Below are positions 24,585 through 33,303 of a stretch of 64,000 nucleotides of DNA, in pieces. The notes under the pieces were generated by a model. That model was given only the letters and a program-made list of their open reading frames with translations, did no database searches and was not told the DNA's origin. The first letter of the stretch is position 1; the number at the start of each line of letters is the position of its first letter. A program made the position numbers and the translations under genes. Source of the DNA: an uncultured Bacilli bacterium (GTDB lineage: Bacteria; Bacillota_I; Bacilli_A; RFN20; CAG-631); assembly GCA_947627355.1 (NCBI GenBank), contig CANQVX010000001.1, positions 1-64,000 on the forward strand, written 5' to 3'.

Positions 24585-25127
24585 TTATTCTTTTACTATT
24601 TTTATGTCTTTAATAGCTCTAGCTAACAATACATTTTCTTTAGTATCATGATTTCTTTCAAGAAAGGCCATATTAACGCCTTCCCAGACAAATAAAGTAC
24701 CACTGATGTTAATTAAATCAAACCACAAGTTATAATCACTCAGTAAATAACTAGCAAGTAAGATAAGAGCACCAACACCTATCAAAGACCAACCACCAAC
24801 ACGTTTCTTATTATTGCTTCTAATTGTTTCATAAACAACTAAATATATATTTTGTTTAATAATGTTTTCACATTCTTCTAAGGTGTAATCACCAAAATCT
24901 TTAATAACAATTTGTAAATCTAGTTTATATTTAGGTGGTAATAAATTAACAGCTTCTTTGATATCTGAAAACAATTTATCGTTTAGTTTTTCTATTTTTT
25001 CATCACCAAAATTAGGATTAATCAGTTCAGAAAAAGTATCATAAACTAATTTTAAAGTTGCGACATTATCATGTATTTGAAAATATTTTTGTAATATTTC
25101 TAAATTTAATTTCTTTCCGATTTTCAT
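24585..25127 (-). CDS. Unknown protein with two C-terminal membrane helices
   Basis: A 180-residue protein, not recognised. The first 105 residues are soluble and charged. Two hydrophobic segments (about 112-130 and 135-155) form a hairpin with the motif VGGWSLIGVGALILLASYLL, so the protein is probably membrane-anchored with a cytoplasmic N-terminal domain. It is a single gene, upstream of and on the same strand as cas9 but separated by a terminator. It is probably not part of the CRISPR system. Confidence 0.6.
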   Translation of the reverse strand: MKIGKKLNLEILQKYFQIHDNVATLKLVYDTFSELINPNFGDEKIEKLNDKLFSDIKEAVNLLPPKYKLDLQIVIKDFGDYTLEECENIIKQNIYLVVYETIRSNNKKRVGGWSLIGVGALILLASYLLSDYNLWFDLINISGTLFVWEGVNMAFLERNHDTKENVLLARAIKDIKIVKE

Positions 25128-25217
25128 AAATTTATATCCCCTTACTTCTTATAAATTTATTCTATCATATTTTTATTTAAAAGTTTATAATTAGCATTGC
25201 AAAGGAAAGAAAATACT

Positions 25218-26267
25218 ATGAGCATTAGATTAAACAAACAAGAAGTAAATAAATTCAAAAACTTTTATGATAAGTCTATTAAGAATCAAGAAATAGCTGA
25301 TTTATATAATGTTATCTTGGATAACAGTTATGATTTTTCAAATAACTATGACAAAGATTTATCATATCTAGATAATATTTGTTATTATTTTAATCTTTCA
25401 AATGATGATTTTTTGTATTTTAAAGATTATCATTTAGAAAATAATTTCAAATTACTTGATAACAATAAATATCTAGCTAACCCTTTTATAAAAGATATTA
25501 AATTAAATGATGTTGTTTATAAAAACTATGCTTTTTTAAATAATAATTATAATAGTTATGAACCATTTCTCTATGATGAAATGGAAACAGCTAATAATTA
25601 TCTTGAAATAACAAAAATAGGTTATTTTAATAAACCTTATTCCTATCTAAGTCTTGTTGAAAACAATGAAGTTTGGATGTTAATAACACCTCATGAAATA
25701 AATACCATGGAAAAAGCTATAAATCATGCTAAAGGTAATGTTTTAACATTTGGTTTAGGTATTGGTTATTTTTCTTATATGGCTAGTTTAAAAGATGAAG
25801 TTACGTCAATAACTATCATTGAAAAAAATAAAGACATAATTGAATTGTTTAAAAAACATATCCTACCTCAATTTAAAACAAAAGCAAAAATAAATATTAT
25901 TAATGAAGATGCTTTTAAATATGCAACCATTAATAATTTAAAACAATATGATTATTTATTTGTTGATTTTTATCGTAATACCAATGATGGAATTGGTATT
26001 TATCTTAAATTAATTGATTCTATTCTTGAATCAAATATCAAATATGATTTCTGGATTGAAAAATCAATTATTATAATACTTAGACGTTGTCTAATAAATG
26101 CTATGTATGAATTAATATTTGATATCAATGAACAAATAGAAAACAAAAATGAAATAGACATCATAATTGATAAATTCAAAGAAAGATTAAATAAACTAGA
26201 TATCAATAGTTATGATGATTTAATATCTTATTTAGACGATAATAAAATAGTCCAACTAATTCGATAA
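25218..26267 (+). CDS. Probable SAM-dependent methyltransferase-like protein
   Basis: A 349-residue protein. The middle part has VLTFGLGIGYFSYMA near residue 182 followed by ITIIEKNKD and, further on, YDYLFVDFY. These match motif I (SAM-binding glycine loop), motif II (acidic residue) and motif IV of class I methyltransferases of the spermidine-synthase type. The N-terminal 150 residues, rich in Asn and Tyr, are not recognised. Substrate and even activity are unproven. The start at 25218 has AAAGGAAAG upstream. A shared terminator separates it from convergent pdxY. Confidence 0.55.
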   Translation: MSIRLNKQEVNKFKNFYDKSIKNQEIADLYNVILDNSYDFSNNYDKDLSYLDNICYYFNLSNDDFLYFKDYHLENNFKLLDNNKYLANPFIKDIKLNDVVYKNYAFLNNNYNSYEPFLYDEMETANNYLEITKIGYFNKPYSYLSLVENNEVWMLITPHEINTMEKAINHAKGNVLTFGLGIGYFSYMASLKDEVTSITIIEKNKDIIELFKKHILPQFKTKAKINIINEDAFKYATINNLKQYDYLFVDFYRNTNDGIGIYLKLIDSILESNIKYDFWIEKSIIIILRRCLINAMYELIFDINEQIENKNEIDIIIDKFKERLNKLDINSYDDLISYLDDNKIVQLIR

Positions 26268-26290
26268 TTTATCGATAGATTGGACTTTTT
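26250..26290. terminator. Bidirectional terminator with TCGATA loop
   Basis: AGTCCAA pairs with TTGGACT, with T-runs on both sides and an internal ATTCGATAATTTATCGAT dyad. It lies between convergent genes and overlaps the end of the upstream one. Confidence 0.7.
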
Positions 26291-26292
26291 TA

Positions 26293-27099
26293 TTATTTAT
26301 CGTCAGTTAATACTTTTTCAAATTCAACACCATAGAAATGTTTAGTATCAGTTGTTTTTAAACATTTTCTTACAAACAAAGCAGCCTTATTACAAGCCTT
26401 TTTTACATCATTAGTTAATAGATAATTAGCTAGAAATACTGAAGAAAAGATATCACCTGTACCATGTCTTTTAATTGGTAGTAGTTCATGTTTTAAGATA
26501 ATTTCTTCTTTTCCTTTTAAGATATATTCACCAATTGAATTATCATTTATAACTCCTGTGATAATAATTGTAGCATCGGTATATTTTTTAAGTTCACTTG
26601 CTAGTTTTCTTACAAATTCTTGCGAGTGAATCGGTTGATATTCAATATTTGTTAAATAACATACTTCTGTAACATTTGGTAATATAAAGTTAGCGTGTTT
26701 AAGTAACTCTCTTGTTTTTTCAATGTATTCTTTGTTAAATCCTGGATAAATCTTTCCATCATCAGCAAAGACTGGATCAATAAATATCTTACTATCTTTG
26801 TTGGAAAACTTATCAAAGCATTCAATAGCTTTATCAATTAATTCTTTTTTTCCTAAATATCCTAATAAAAAATAATCAAATTTAAACTTATTGTCGTGCC
26901 AATTAGCAAAGATATCATCGATTTCATTAGTTAAATCTAGATAACTCCAAGTATCAAACATCGTATGATTTGAAAGAATTGCAGTAGGTAAAACACATGT
27001 TTCGTAGCCATAAGCTGATAAAATCGGTAAAGCGACAGTAATTGAACATTGACCAACACATGATAAATCTTGCATAGTAAGTATTTTTTTCTTATCCAT
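26293..27099 (-). CDS. pdxY: Pyridoxal/pyridoxamine kinase, PdxY-like
   Basis: A 268-residue ribokinase-fold kinase phosphorylating vitamin B6 vitamers. It has MQDLSCVGQCS near the start (substrate region), FDYFLLGYLG near 75, an FIDPVFADDGK segment near 120, a VTEVCYLTN motif and the anion-hole/catalytic motif GTGDIFSS near 213. This pattern (SCVG...LPT) fits the Firmicute pyridoxamine kinase group rather than ThiD. The length is normal. The start has AAAGGAAAC upstream. It is a single gene. Confidence 0.85.
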   Translation of the reverse strand: MDKKKILTMQDLSCVGQCSITVALPILSAYGYETCVLPTAILSNHTMFDTWSYLDLTNEIDDIFANWHDNKFKFDYFLLGYLGKKELIDKAIECFDKFSNKDSKIFIDPVFADDGKIYPGFNKEYIEKTRELLKHANFILPNVTEVCYLTNIEYQPIHSQEFVRKLASELKKYTDATIIITGVINDNSIGEYILKGKEEIILKHELLPIKRHGTGDIFSSVFLANYLLTNDVKKACNKAALFVRKCLKTTDTKHFYGVEFEKVLTDDK

Positions 27100-27219
27100 T
27101 TAGTTGTTTCCTTTCCTATATAAATATTCTAACATGCAGACTAGTAAATTTAAAGTTATAAATACTATTTACTAATGCTAAGTTAATATACTAAAATATA
27201 GGTAAATTAGGTGATAAAA

Positions 27220-27492
27220 ATGCTAGATGAAACTAAAAATAGTATTAAAAACATTGATGAGGTTATAAAACTACTTGTTGAAAAAAATATTTTGTATACT
27301 AATAGTCCTAAAACGATATTTAGTTATACAAATAAAAAAGTAAAAGCAAGTGGTACTAATTTTAACACTATCTTAAGTCTTGATGATTTTAAAAAAATCT
27401 ATGATGGAACAACTTTCTTTATCTTAGAAATTTCCGATGAAAACGTAGATTTTAAAAGAGATGAAGAATATTATAACTGGAAACACAAATAA
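27220..27492 (+). CDS. Small unknown protein
   Basis: A 90-residue soluble protein without recognised motif. The composition (Lys, Asn, Asp rich) and the central beta-rich half suggest a small alpha+beta fold. The ATG at 27220 was chosen over a GTG 9 nt upstream because the TTAGGTGAT ribosome site then has normal spacing. It is a single gene with a terminator shared with the convergent gene. Confidence 0.6.
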   Translation: MLDETKNSIKNIDEVIKLLVEKNILYTNSPKTIFSYTNKKVKASGTNFNTILSLDDFKKIYDGTTFFILEISDENVDFKRDEEYYNWKHK

Positions 27493-27523
27493 AACTGCAA
27501 AATTAATTTTTGCAGTCTTTTAT
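27491..27523. terminator. Bidirectional terminator
   Basis: ACTGCAAAAATT-type stem closing with TTTTTGCAGT, flanked by A- and T-runs. It lies between convergent genes and covers the last codons of the minus-strand gene. Confidence 0.75.
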
Positions 27524-28024
27524 TATCATATCTATAAATGTATCGACTAAAGAATTGTTTATAAAATCTTTTTTATAAATAAGTTTTAATGGTGTTTGTT
27601 TAATTCTAGCTTTGGTTTTCAATTCATTTATTAGTCTATTATCTTTTATATGAGTTATTAAACTAACATTAGGATATAACACATTATCAATATTAGTTAG
27701 ATTATCATTATAAAATAATGTAAGAACTGGATAAATAAAACGATAGTTAATATTGTTAAAGAAACATAGTTTAACATTATGTTTTTTTATTAACAACCAA
27801 GCTTCATAGAAATTATCATCAGCACTATCTTTATTTAACTTATATATTTCATTTCCTATTTGAATCTTGTTATCGTTATATTCATAAAATGAAACATTAT
27901 CATATACACTTATCATCTTATCTTTGAATTCTTTAAAAAAAGAATTATTAAATAAAGTATAGATACATTTATATTCTAATTCAAAATGTTCCATTCTCTC
28001 GAACTTTTTTAATAATTCTAGCAT
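27503..28024 (-). CDS. Unknown protein translationally coupled to parB
   Basis: A 173-residue soluble protein not recognised by motif. It starts inside the last codons of parB (ATG overlaps the TGC TAG end), so it is made from the parA-parB transcript and probably translated by coupling. The sequence is rich in Asn, Phe and Tyr and predicted alpha/beta; there is no membrane segment. The position suggests a chromosome-segregation or cell-cycle role, but this is inference only. Confidence 0.6.
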   Translation of the reverse strand: MLELLKKFERMEHFELEYKCIYTLFNNSFFKEFKDKMISVYDNVSFYEYNDNKIQIGNEIYKLNKDSADDNFYEAWLLIKKHNVKLCFFNNINYRFIYPVLTLFYNDNLTNIDNVLYPNVSLITHIKDNRLINELKTKARIKQTPLKLIYKKDFINNSLVDTFIDMIIKDCKN

Positions 28025-28893
28025 TTTATTTGAATCCTTTCGATAAATTCAACTAATTCTTCTTCACTATCAAACTTAATTTGAATTCTTTTTTTATCAA
28101 CTCTTATTTGTTTATGATTCAACTTGGTTTGTAGTTTTTCTTCTAGTTGATTATATTTTGTTACATCAGTTTTATTATTAACTGGTTTATTTTTCTTGTT
28201 TGGTTGATTTAATAATAAGATATGTTCAACATCTCTAACACTTAGATTTTCTCTAATAATTCGATTGGTTAGATTAACGGCTTCTTTATCATCTAATCCT
28301 ACCAATAATTTAGCATGTCCTGTTGAAATCTTTTCATCAAGGATTGATTGTTGAACCATTTCAGGTAAAGTAAGGAGTCTTAATAAATTAGCAACATGAG
28401 AACGTGGTTTTCCCATTTCTTTTGCTATTTGGGCTTGAGTATAGCCTAAATGTTGTTTCATTGCTTCATAGGATCTAGCTTCTTCTATTCCTGTTAGGTT
28501 TTCTCTTTGAATGTTTTCAATCAATGATAATTCCATCATTTGTTTATCATTGAATTCAGCAATGATTGCTGGAATAGTTTCTTTATTTGCTAGTTTTGAA
28601 GCACGATATCTTCTTTCACCAGTTACTATTTCATATTGTCCTTCTTGAATTTGTCTAACAATAATTGGCGTAATAACACCATGTTTAACAATAGAATCAG
28701 CCATTTCTTTTAATTTGGTTTCATCAAATTTAATTCTTGGTTGAAATCTATTAGGAATCAAATCATTTAAAGGTATTTGAACAATACTATTTATTTCACT
28801 GTTTTCAAGTACTTGGGCTAATGTTTTAATATTAATCCCATTTTTTTCAAATATTTTTTCTAGATTTAAGCGATTATTTTCTTGTTTTTTCAT
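28018..28893 (-). CDS. parB: Chromosome partitioning protein ParB (Spo0J-like)
   Basis: A 291-residue ParB. The N-terminal CTPase/nuclease-like domain has LIPNRFQPR (box I, near 45) and TGERRYRASKLA (box II, GERRxRA, near 90). NIQRENLTGIEEA follows, then the helix-turn-helix region YTQAQIAKEMGKPRSHVANLL near 150. The C-terminal dimerisation region includes RIQIKF. It loads on parS sites near the origin and works with ParA. The start overlaps the parA end by 20 nt. I found no parS-like TGTTTCACGTGAAACA site in the window. Confidence 0.93.
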   Translation of the reverse strand: MKKQENNRLNLEKIFEKNGINIKTLAQVLENSEINSIVQIPLNDLIPNRFQPRIKFDETKLKEMADSIVKHGVITPIIVRQIQEGQYEIVTGERRYRASKLANKETIPAIIAEFNDKQMMELSLIENIQRENLTGIEEARSYEAMKQHLGYTQAQIAKEMGKPRSHVANLLRLLTLPEMVQQSILDEKISTGHAKLLVGLDDKEAVNLTNRIIRENLSVRDVEHILLLNQPNKKNKPVNNKTDVTKYNQLEEKLQTKLNHKQIRVDKKRIQIKFDSEEELVEFIERIQIKC

Positions 28894-29656
28894 TAGCTAA
28901 CATCTCCTTTGCTAATTCACTATATGCTTTAGCGCCAGTAGAGTTTTTATCATAATTTACAATTGGTTTTCCTTTAGATTGAGCTTCAGATAGTTTTATG
29001 TTTCTTGGTATACTAACATTATAAACTCTTTCTTTGAAGAATTTTCTTACTTCCACTGCTACTTCATTAGCAAGTTTTGTTCTAGAATCATACATAGTAA
29101 GTAAGACACCTTCAATTACTAGTTTGTTATTGAATGTTCCTTGAATTCTTCTAATAGTTGCTAGTAATTGAACAAGACCTTCTAAGGCATAATATTCACA
29201 TTGAACAGGAATTAAAACACCATTTGAAGCAACTAAAGCATTAGTTGAAAGTAATCCTAGTGAAGGTGGACAATCAATGATAATATAGTCATAGATGTTA
29301 CCAACTTTATCTAATTGATTTTTCAAACGAAAATGTTTATTGTCTTTAGCTGTTGCTAGTTCAAAATCAGCACCTGCTAAATCAATAGTAGCAGGAACTA
29401 AATCTAAATTATCAATTTGAGTCTTATAAATACATTCTTTAACATCTTTGGTGTTCATTAGTAAATGATAAATACTAATTTGAATCATATCATTATCAAA
29501 ACCAACACCTCTAGTACTATTCCCTTGAGGATCAATATCAACTAATAAGACTCTTTTTTTATAAGCAACTAAAGCGGCTGATAAATTAATAGCTGTGGTG
29601 GTTTTTCCAACTCCACCTTTTTGATTAGCAATAGCAATAATACGAGCCATAAACAT
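28874..29656 (-). CDS. parA: Chromosome partitioning ATPase ParA (Soj-like)
   Basis: A 260-residue deviant Walker ATPase. It has the Walker A KGGVGKTT near residue 13 with the signature Lys, Walker A' VDIDPQGN near 42 and Walker B IIIDCPPSLG near 125. It forms an operon with parB. A second ATG two codons in (29650) is equally possible as start; the AAGGAAG ribosome site fits either. In Bacilli soj-spo0J regulate DnaA activity and origin segregation and usually lie near the origin with gidB, which is absent here. Confidence 0.93.
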   Translation of the reverse strand: MFMARIIAIANQKGGVGKTTTAINLSAALVAYKKRVLLVDIDPQGNSTRGVGFDNDMIQISIYHLLMNTKDVKECIYKTQIDNLDLVPATIDLAGADFELATAKDNKHFRLKNQLDKVGNIYDYIIIDCPPSLGLLSTNALVASNGVLIPVQCEYYALEGLVQLLATIRRIQGTFNNKLVIEGVLLTMYDSRTKLANEVAVEVRKFFKERVYNVSIPRNIKLSEAQSKGKPIVNYDKNSTGAKAYSELAKEMLANEKTRK

Positions 29657-29667
29657 TTCACTTCCTT

Positions 29668-30843
29668 TTAAGCAGTTGTTTTATTTTTCTTTACAATTTT
29701 ACCGTCTTCTATTTCGATATCATCAATATCATCGTCATCAGAATCTTCCATCATTTTTAATGCTCTAAGAATTCTACCGATTTTTTGTCTAATTGGATAT
29801 TTTGACATCCATTTATCAACACATTTACGCCATTCATTTATATTTTTTCTAGCTTCTTTTTGTTCGACATTATCATTTAAATAAGGATCATGACGAATGA
29901 AATCTAGAATGATTTCTTGAGCTTCTTTGTTTCCATACATAGCACTTTGGAAATAACATAAAATGTCTTCATATTTTTCAGCATGTTCATCATTTTCAAC
30001 ATTTCTTGCAATTTTTAACCAAGCATCAGCAAGTCCAGTAAAAGCATGAAAACCTAACAATTCATCATTTTTTTTTTCTAAGATATCAACTACAATGGTA
30101 TCTTCATTGAAACTCTTAAATTTATTTTGATAATAGGCAACCATCATATCAGGAAAACTCATTGCATTTTTGTCGCTATAATCATGAGTTGTAACATATT
30201 GAAGACCAAAGAAAGTTTTAGTTATGTTATAGGCTACAAAATGAAATGAAGTAGTAACTGCTAGAACTGATTTTTCATAAAGTTCTAAGGCTTTTTCCTT
30301 ATCCATATTTACGCCATATCCTCTTTCATAACAATAACCTAGATGATAATGGGCTTCAGCACAATGTTTTTTACTAGCATATTCAAATAATTCAAAGGCT
30401 TTTTCATAATCTTTTTCAACCCCTGTACCATTTAAATAACAACAACCTAAAAGGTTATAACCTAAAATATAGTTGCAATCTTTTAAATAGTTAATCCAGT
30501 ATAAAGCTTTGGAATAATTTTTATCACGATAATAAGTCAAAATTGTTTCTTCATAAGCTTGTTTTTTATTTCTTTTTAGTTTATTGATTTCTTGTATTTT
30601 TTTAATGGCTGATTGGTTATTCAAAGACGTAGCTTTACTATAACACTCAATAGCTTTTGGATAATCTAATTCAACACCTTTTCCATATTCATAACAATTG
30701 CCCATTTTAAAAAATGCTTCGCCATATGGTAAAGTACTAGCTTCTTTATAACAATTAAAAGCAGCAAGGTAATCAGGATTTTCACTAAAATAATAAATAT
30801 CCCCTTGCCTGCATAATTCTTTTGCTTGAGATTCATTAATCAC
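29668..30843 (-). CDS. Sel1-like repeat (SLR) protein
   Basis: A 391-residue soluble protein built of Sel1-type helical repeats. Clear units include AFFKMGNCYEYGKGVELDY, NLLGCCYLNGTGVEKDY and AHYHLGYCYERGYGVNMDK, each followed by an A-helix of the next repeat. The C-terminus is acidic (DDDDIDDIEIEDG). Sel1 repeats act as protein-interaction scaffolds. A GTG start at 30843 is preferred because GAGGGGAG lies 9 nt before it; the upstream TTG is too close. It lies 11 nt upstream of parA on the same strand, so it may be the first gene of that operon. Confidence 0.75.
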   Translation of the reverse strand: MINESQAKELCRQGDIYYFSENPDYLAAFNCYKEASTLPYGEAFFKMGNCYEYGKGVELDYPKAIECYSKATSLNNQSAIKKIQEINKLKRNKKQAYEETILTYYRDKNYSKALYWINYLKDCNYILGYNLLGCCYLNGTGVEKDYEKAFELFEYASKKHCAEAHYHLGYCYERGYGVNMDKEKALELYEKSVLAVTTSFHFVAYNITKTFFGLQYVTTHDYSDKNAMSFPDMMVAYYQNKFKSFNEDTIVVDILEKKNDELLGFHAFTGLADAWLKIARNVENDEHAEKYEDILCYFQSAMYGNKEAQEIILDFIRHDPYLNDNVEQKEARKNINEWRKCVDKWMSKYPIRQKIGRILRALKMMEDSDDDDIDDIEIEDGKIVKKNKTTA

Positions 30844-30888
30844 TTTAATCAACTCCCCTCTATATTATAACAGCAATTTAATATAATA

Positions 30889-31650
30889 TTAAATTGATTT
30901 TTCATTTTCAGTTGTCTTTTTGGTTTTTCGATTTTGAATTATATTTATCAGTTTATATATTCCAAAGGTAATATAAAAAGTAGCTAGTAATTGTCCTAAA
31001 GCAATGAAAATTGGATAAAAATATTTACCAACAGTTTTATATAAAAATTCTAATGGTTTTATTCCATCAGGTAATCTTAAAAACATAAAATTCAAAGAAA
31101 AACAGACATTTAGAATGTGACAGAAAATCATAAAACTACCGGCAAAAAGGGAATAATTTATAATATCACGATGTTTTAAAGTCACATAATTATGAATAAG
31201 TAACATGATACCTAAAAAAGCACAACTGCTATGATATAACATGCTATGAATTGTTAAAGGATGGTAGATAGGATGTATTCCTAAAGCAGTAGAAGGATAA
31301 ATTAGAAAAGCAATGCCTGATACAATTCCACCATAAACTAAAAAACATTCACCTAATTTCTTTAATTTGTTTTTTCCATAAGCAGCAAAAAAAGTAGCAT
31401 AAATAGCAAGACTACAATAATACAAAGGTGCATAATTAGTAAACTTAGCATGTAAGACAAAAATATGATATAGAATCTTAAATACTTCAGCAATTAATAA
31501 AACCCAAGAATATACTTTAAGAGTCTTTAATTCTTTTCCTTTTCCATATTTTTTAAATAAAATACAGGAAACAATAATTAAAATAAAGGCAAATAAAGTA
31601 AAAATTAAATGCCAAATTGTTAATAAATAATTATGTTCAACATTCAACAT
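30889..31650 (-). CDS. YwaF-like integral membrane protein
   Basis: A 253-residue protein with about seven membrane helices. The segments PLYYCSLAIY near residue 77 and HPLTIHSMLYHSS near 130 resemble the conserved motifs of the YwaF / TP0381 membrane family. Function is unknown in bacteria. Its start lies inside the 3' end of the upstream O-antigen-ligase-like gene (14-nt overlap), so the two are co-translated and perhaps act together at the membrane. AAGGTGG precedes the start. Confidence 0.6.
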   Translation of the reverse strand: MLNVEHNYLLTIWHLIFTLFAFILIIVSCILFKKYGKGKELKTLKVYSWVLLIAEVFKILYHIFVLHAKFTNYAPLYYCSLAIYATFFAAYGKNKLKKLGECFLVYGGIVSGIAFLIYPSTALGIHPIYHPLTIHSMLYHSSCAFLGIMLLIHNYVTLKHRDIINYSLFAGSFMIFCHILNVCFSLNFMFLRLPDGIKPLEFLYKTVGKYFYPIFIALGQLLATFYITFGIYKLINIIQNRKTKKTTENEKSI

Positions 31651-33031
31651 CTTTATCCACCTTCTTGAAATAATTTATGGTGTTTTTTGGTGTTTTAATA
31701 GGCACTACTATTAAAAGCAAAATAAGTAAAATCATATAGTTGATAAAATAATAACTAACATCAATTAAACCATATAAACCTGAACCGATAAATGAGAAAA
31801 AGACAATCATCGCTGGCAATGAACGATCTCTAATTAATAAGAAATACTTTTCAAACATATGGAAACATAAACAAATTAGACCAAAACAACCAAGTGAATA
31901 TAATGTTTGGAAAAATGTTCCATGTGACCATTGATAAGCATTTCCAGAAACATCAACATGATTAGTAAATGGAGCAAATAAACCATAACCAAATAAATAA
32001 TGGTTTTTCATCTTGCTAAATACATCTTTATAAATATCAAAACGTCCATTGAATGATGTGATTTGTGATTTAAAAACATTTAAAAGTAGTTTATATCCTT
32101 CTCTATGGAAAAAGACAAAGACACCAATAAAAATAACAGCTAAAGCAGCGGTTATTAGTTGTGATCTAATAAATAATTTCTTATTGTTAGTTTTCTTAAC
32201 TCCATAAATAAATAATGCTAATAATAAAAATGGTAAAACAGCAATTGCACCACGTGATCTAGTAACTAATAGACAAGCACTTTGAAAAGCATAAATGACA
32301 GTAAAAACGATATGTTTGATACCGTCAGATTCAAAAATAAAGTAGAAAGTAAAAGGTAATAATAACAATAAAATCATAGCAATGTTATTGCTAATACCCC
32401 AACCAACAACGATATCTTTAATCAAAAATGCTTGATATGGATCTTTTTTGATAGCATAGTTTACAAGTACTTGTAAGGATAAAAAGATTCCAAGGGCTAC
32501 TAATATCAAAGCAAAATCTTTAAATTCACAATTGTTTTCACTAGAAAAATAAACAAATAGTAAAATAAGACAAGCACAAAATACTAACATTAAAAGAAAT
32601 TGTTCTTTAAATACTTTAAAGTTACCAATACCACCAATTAAGCAAGCAAAGGCTAAAGCAACAATGCCATAAAAGAATGGTTTTATCTTAAATTTGAAAC
32701 CAAAACGAATAATTCTTACAATAATACCAACAATACATAAACCAATTGCTACAAATAAAGACCAAGGCACAGTAAAAGCGTCAAATGGTCTAGCAAATAC
32801 AAATGGTACAAAAGCAATTATGAAATACAAATAATATAAATCTTTCAAGAAAATAAGTGATAAACACGCTAAAATTCCAATGATTAATATAACAACACAT
32901 TCCATTGGAAAAGCAACTTTTGAAGAAATTATTAATTTATTTGATAAATATGGAAAGAGCCAAAAAATAAACATTACAAAAGAAGCAATGCATAAGCTAA
33001 TTAACTTCACATTTTTCTTAATAAAAAGCAT
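31637..33031 (-). CDS. O-antigen ligase-like / Wzy_C membrane protein
   Basis: A 464-residue protein with about ten to twelve membrane helices. The central part has TRSRGAIAVLPF near residue 215, and a large loop with HYLFGYGLFAPFTNH and the WSHGTFFQTLYSLG motif follows. This matches the Wzy_C domain of O-antigen ligases and polysaccharide polymerases (conserved Arg in SRG, conserved His in the loop). It probably joins a glycan to a lipid or polymer at the cell surface. The start at 33031 has GAGAGGA 6 nt upstream. Overlap with the downstream membrane-protein gene suggests an operon. Confidence 0.75.
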   Translation of the reverse strand: MLFIKKNVKLISLCIASFVMFIFWLFPYLSNKLIISSKVAFPMECVVILIIGILACLSLIFLKDLYYLYFIIAFVPFVFARPFDAFTVPWSLFVAIGLCIVGIIVRIIRFGFKFKIKPFFYGIVALAFACLIGGIGNFKVFKEQFLLMLVFCACLILLFVYFSSENNCEFKDFALILVALGIFLSLQVLVNYAIKKDPYQAFLIKDIVVGWGISNNIAMILLLLLPFTFYFIFESDGIKHIVFTVIYAFQSACLLVTRSRGAIAVLPFLLLALFIYGVKKTNNKKLFIRSQLITAALAVIFIGVFVFFHREGYKLLLNVFKSQITSFNGRFDIYKDVFSKMKNHYLFGYGLFAPFTNHVDVSGNAYQWSHGTFFQTLYSLGCFGLICLCFHMFEKYFLLIRDRSLPAMIVFFSFIGSGLYGLIDVSYYFINYMILLILLLIVVPIKTPKNTINYFKKVDKDVEC

Positions 33032-33046
33032 ATTTTGTCCTCTCAT

Positions 33047-33273
33047 CCAAGTTTTTAAACTGCCTTAAGTATAGCATAATGGCCTAATAAAAGCACTCTT
33101 TTTTTATTCTAAAAAAAGACCATGTGCAAATTTACTTACTTTAGTTTATGCATTATTTTCATAAATGACACAACAATTTAATAAATTGTCGGTAGAATCG
33201 TTGTTTTTAAATTTATCGGTAAAAACAATGTTTTTAGGCTTTTAACAACATTTTTTTATCGATAAAATCGATT
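33047..33273. other. Intergenic region with several TCGATA-type dyads
   Basis: A 227-nt gap without a gene. It holds three variants of one short motif: GTCGGTAGAATCG at 33187-33199, TTATCGGTAAAA near 33220 and TTATCGATAAAATCGAT near 33258. Some are inside terminator-like hairpins (ACAAC...GTTGT followed by T). The divergent or upstream promoter of the ligase-like gene should also lie here but is not obvious. Confidence 0.4.
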
Positions 33274-33303
33274 AAAATAAAAAAGAGTTTTTCAACTCTT
33301 TCT
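33274..33303 (-). terminator. Terminator of the bile salt hydrolase operon
   Basis: On the minus strand AAAGAGTT pairs with AACTCTTT and is followed by TTTTATTTT. The hairpin overlaps the stop codon of the hydrolase gene. Confidence 0.75.
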
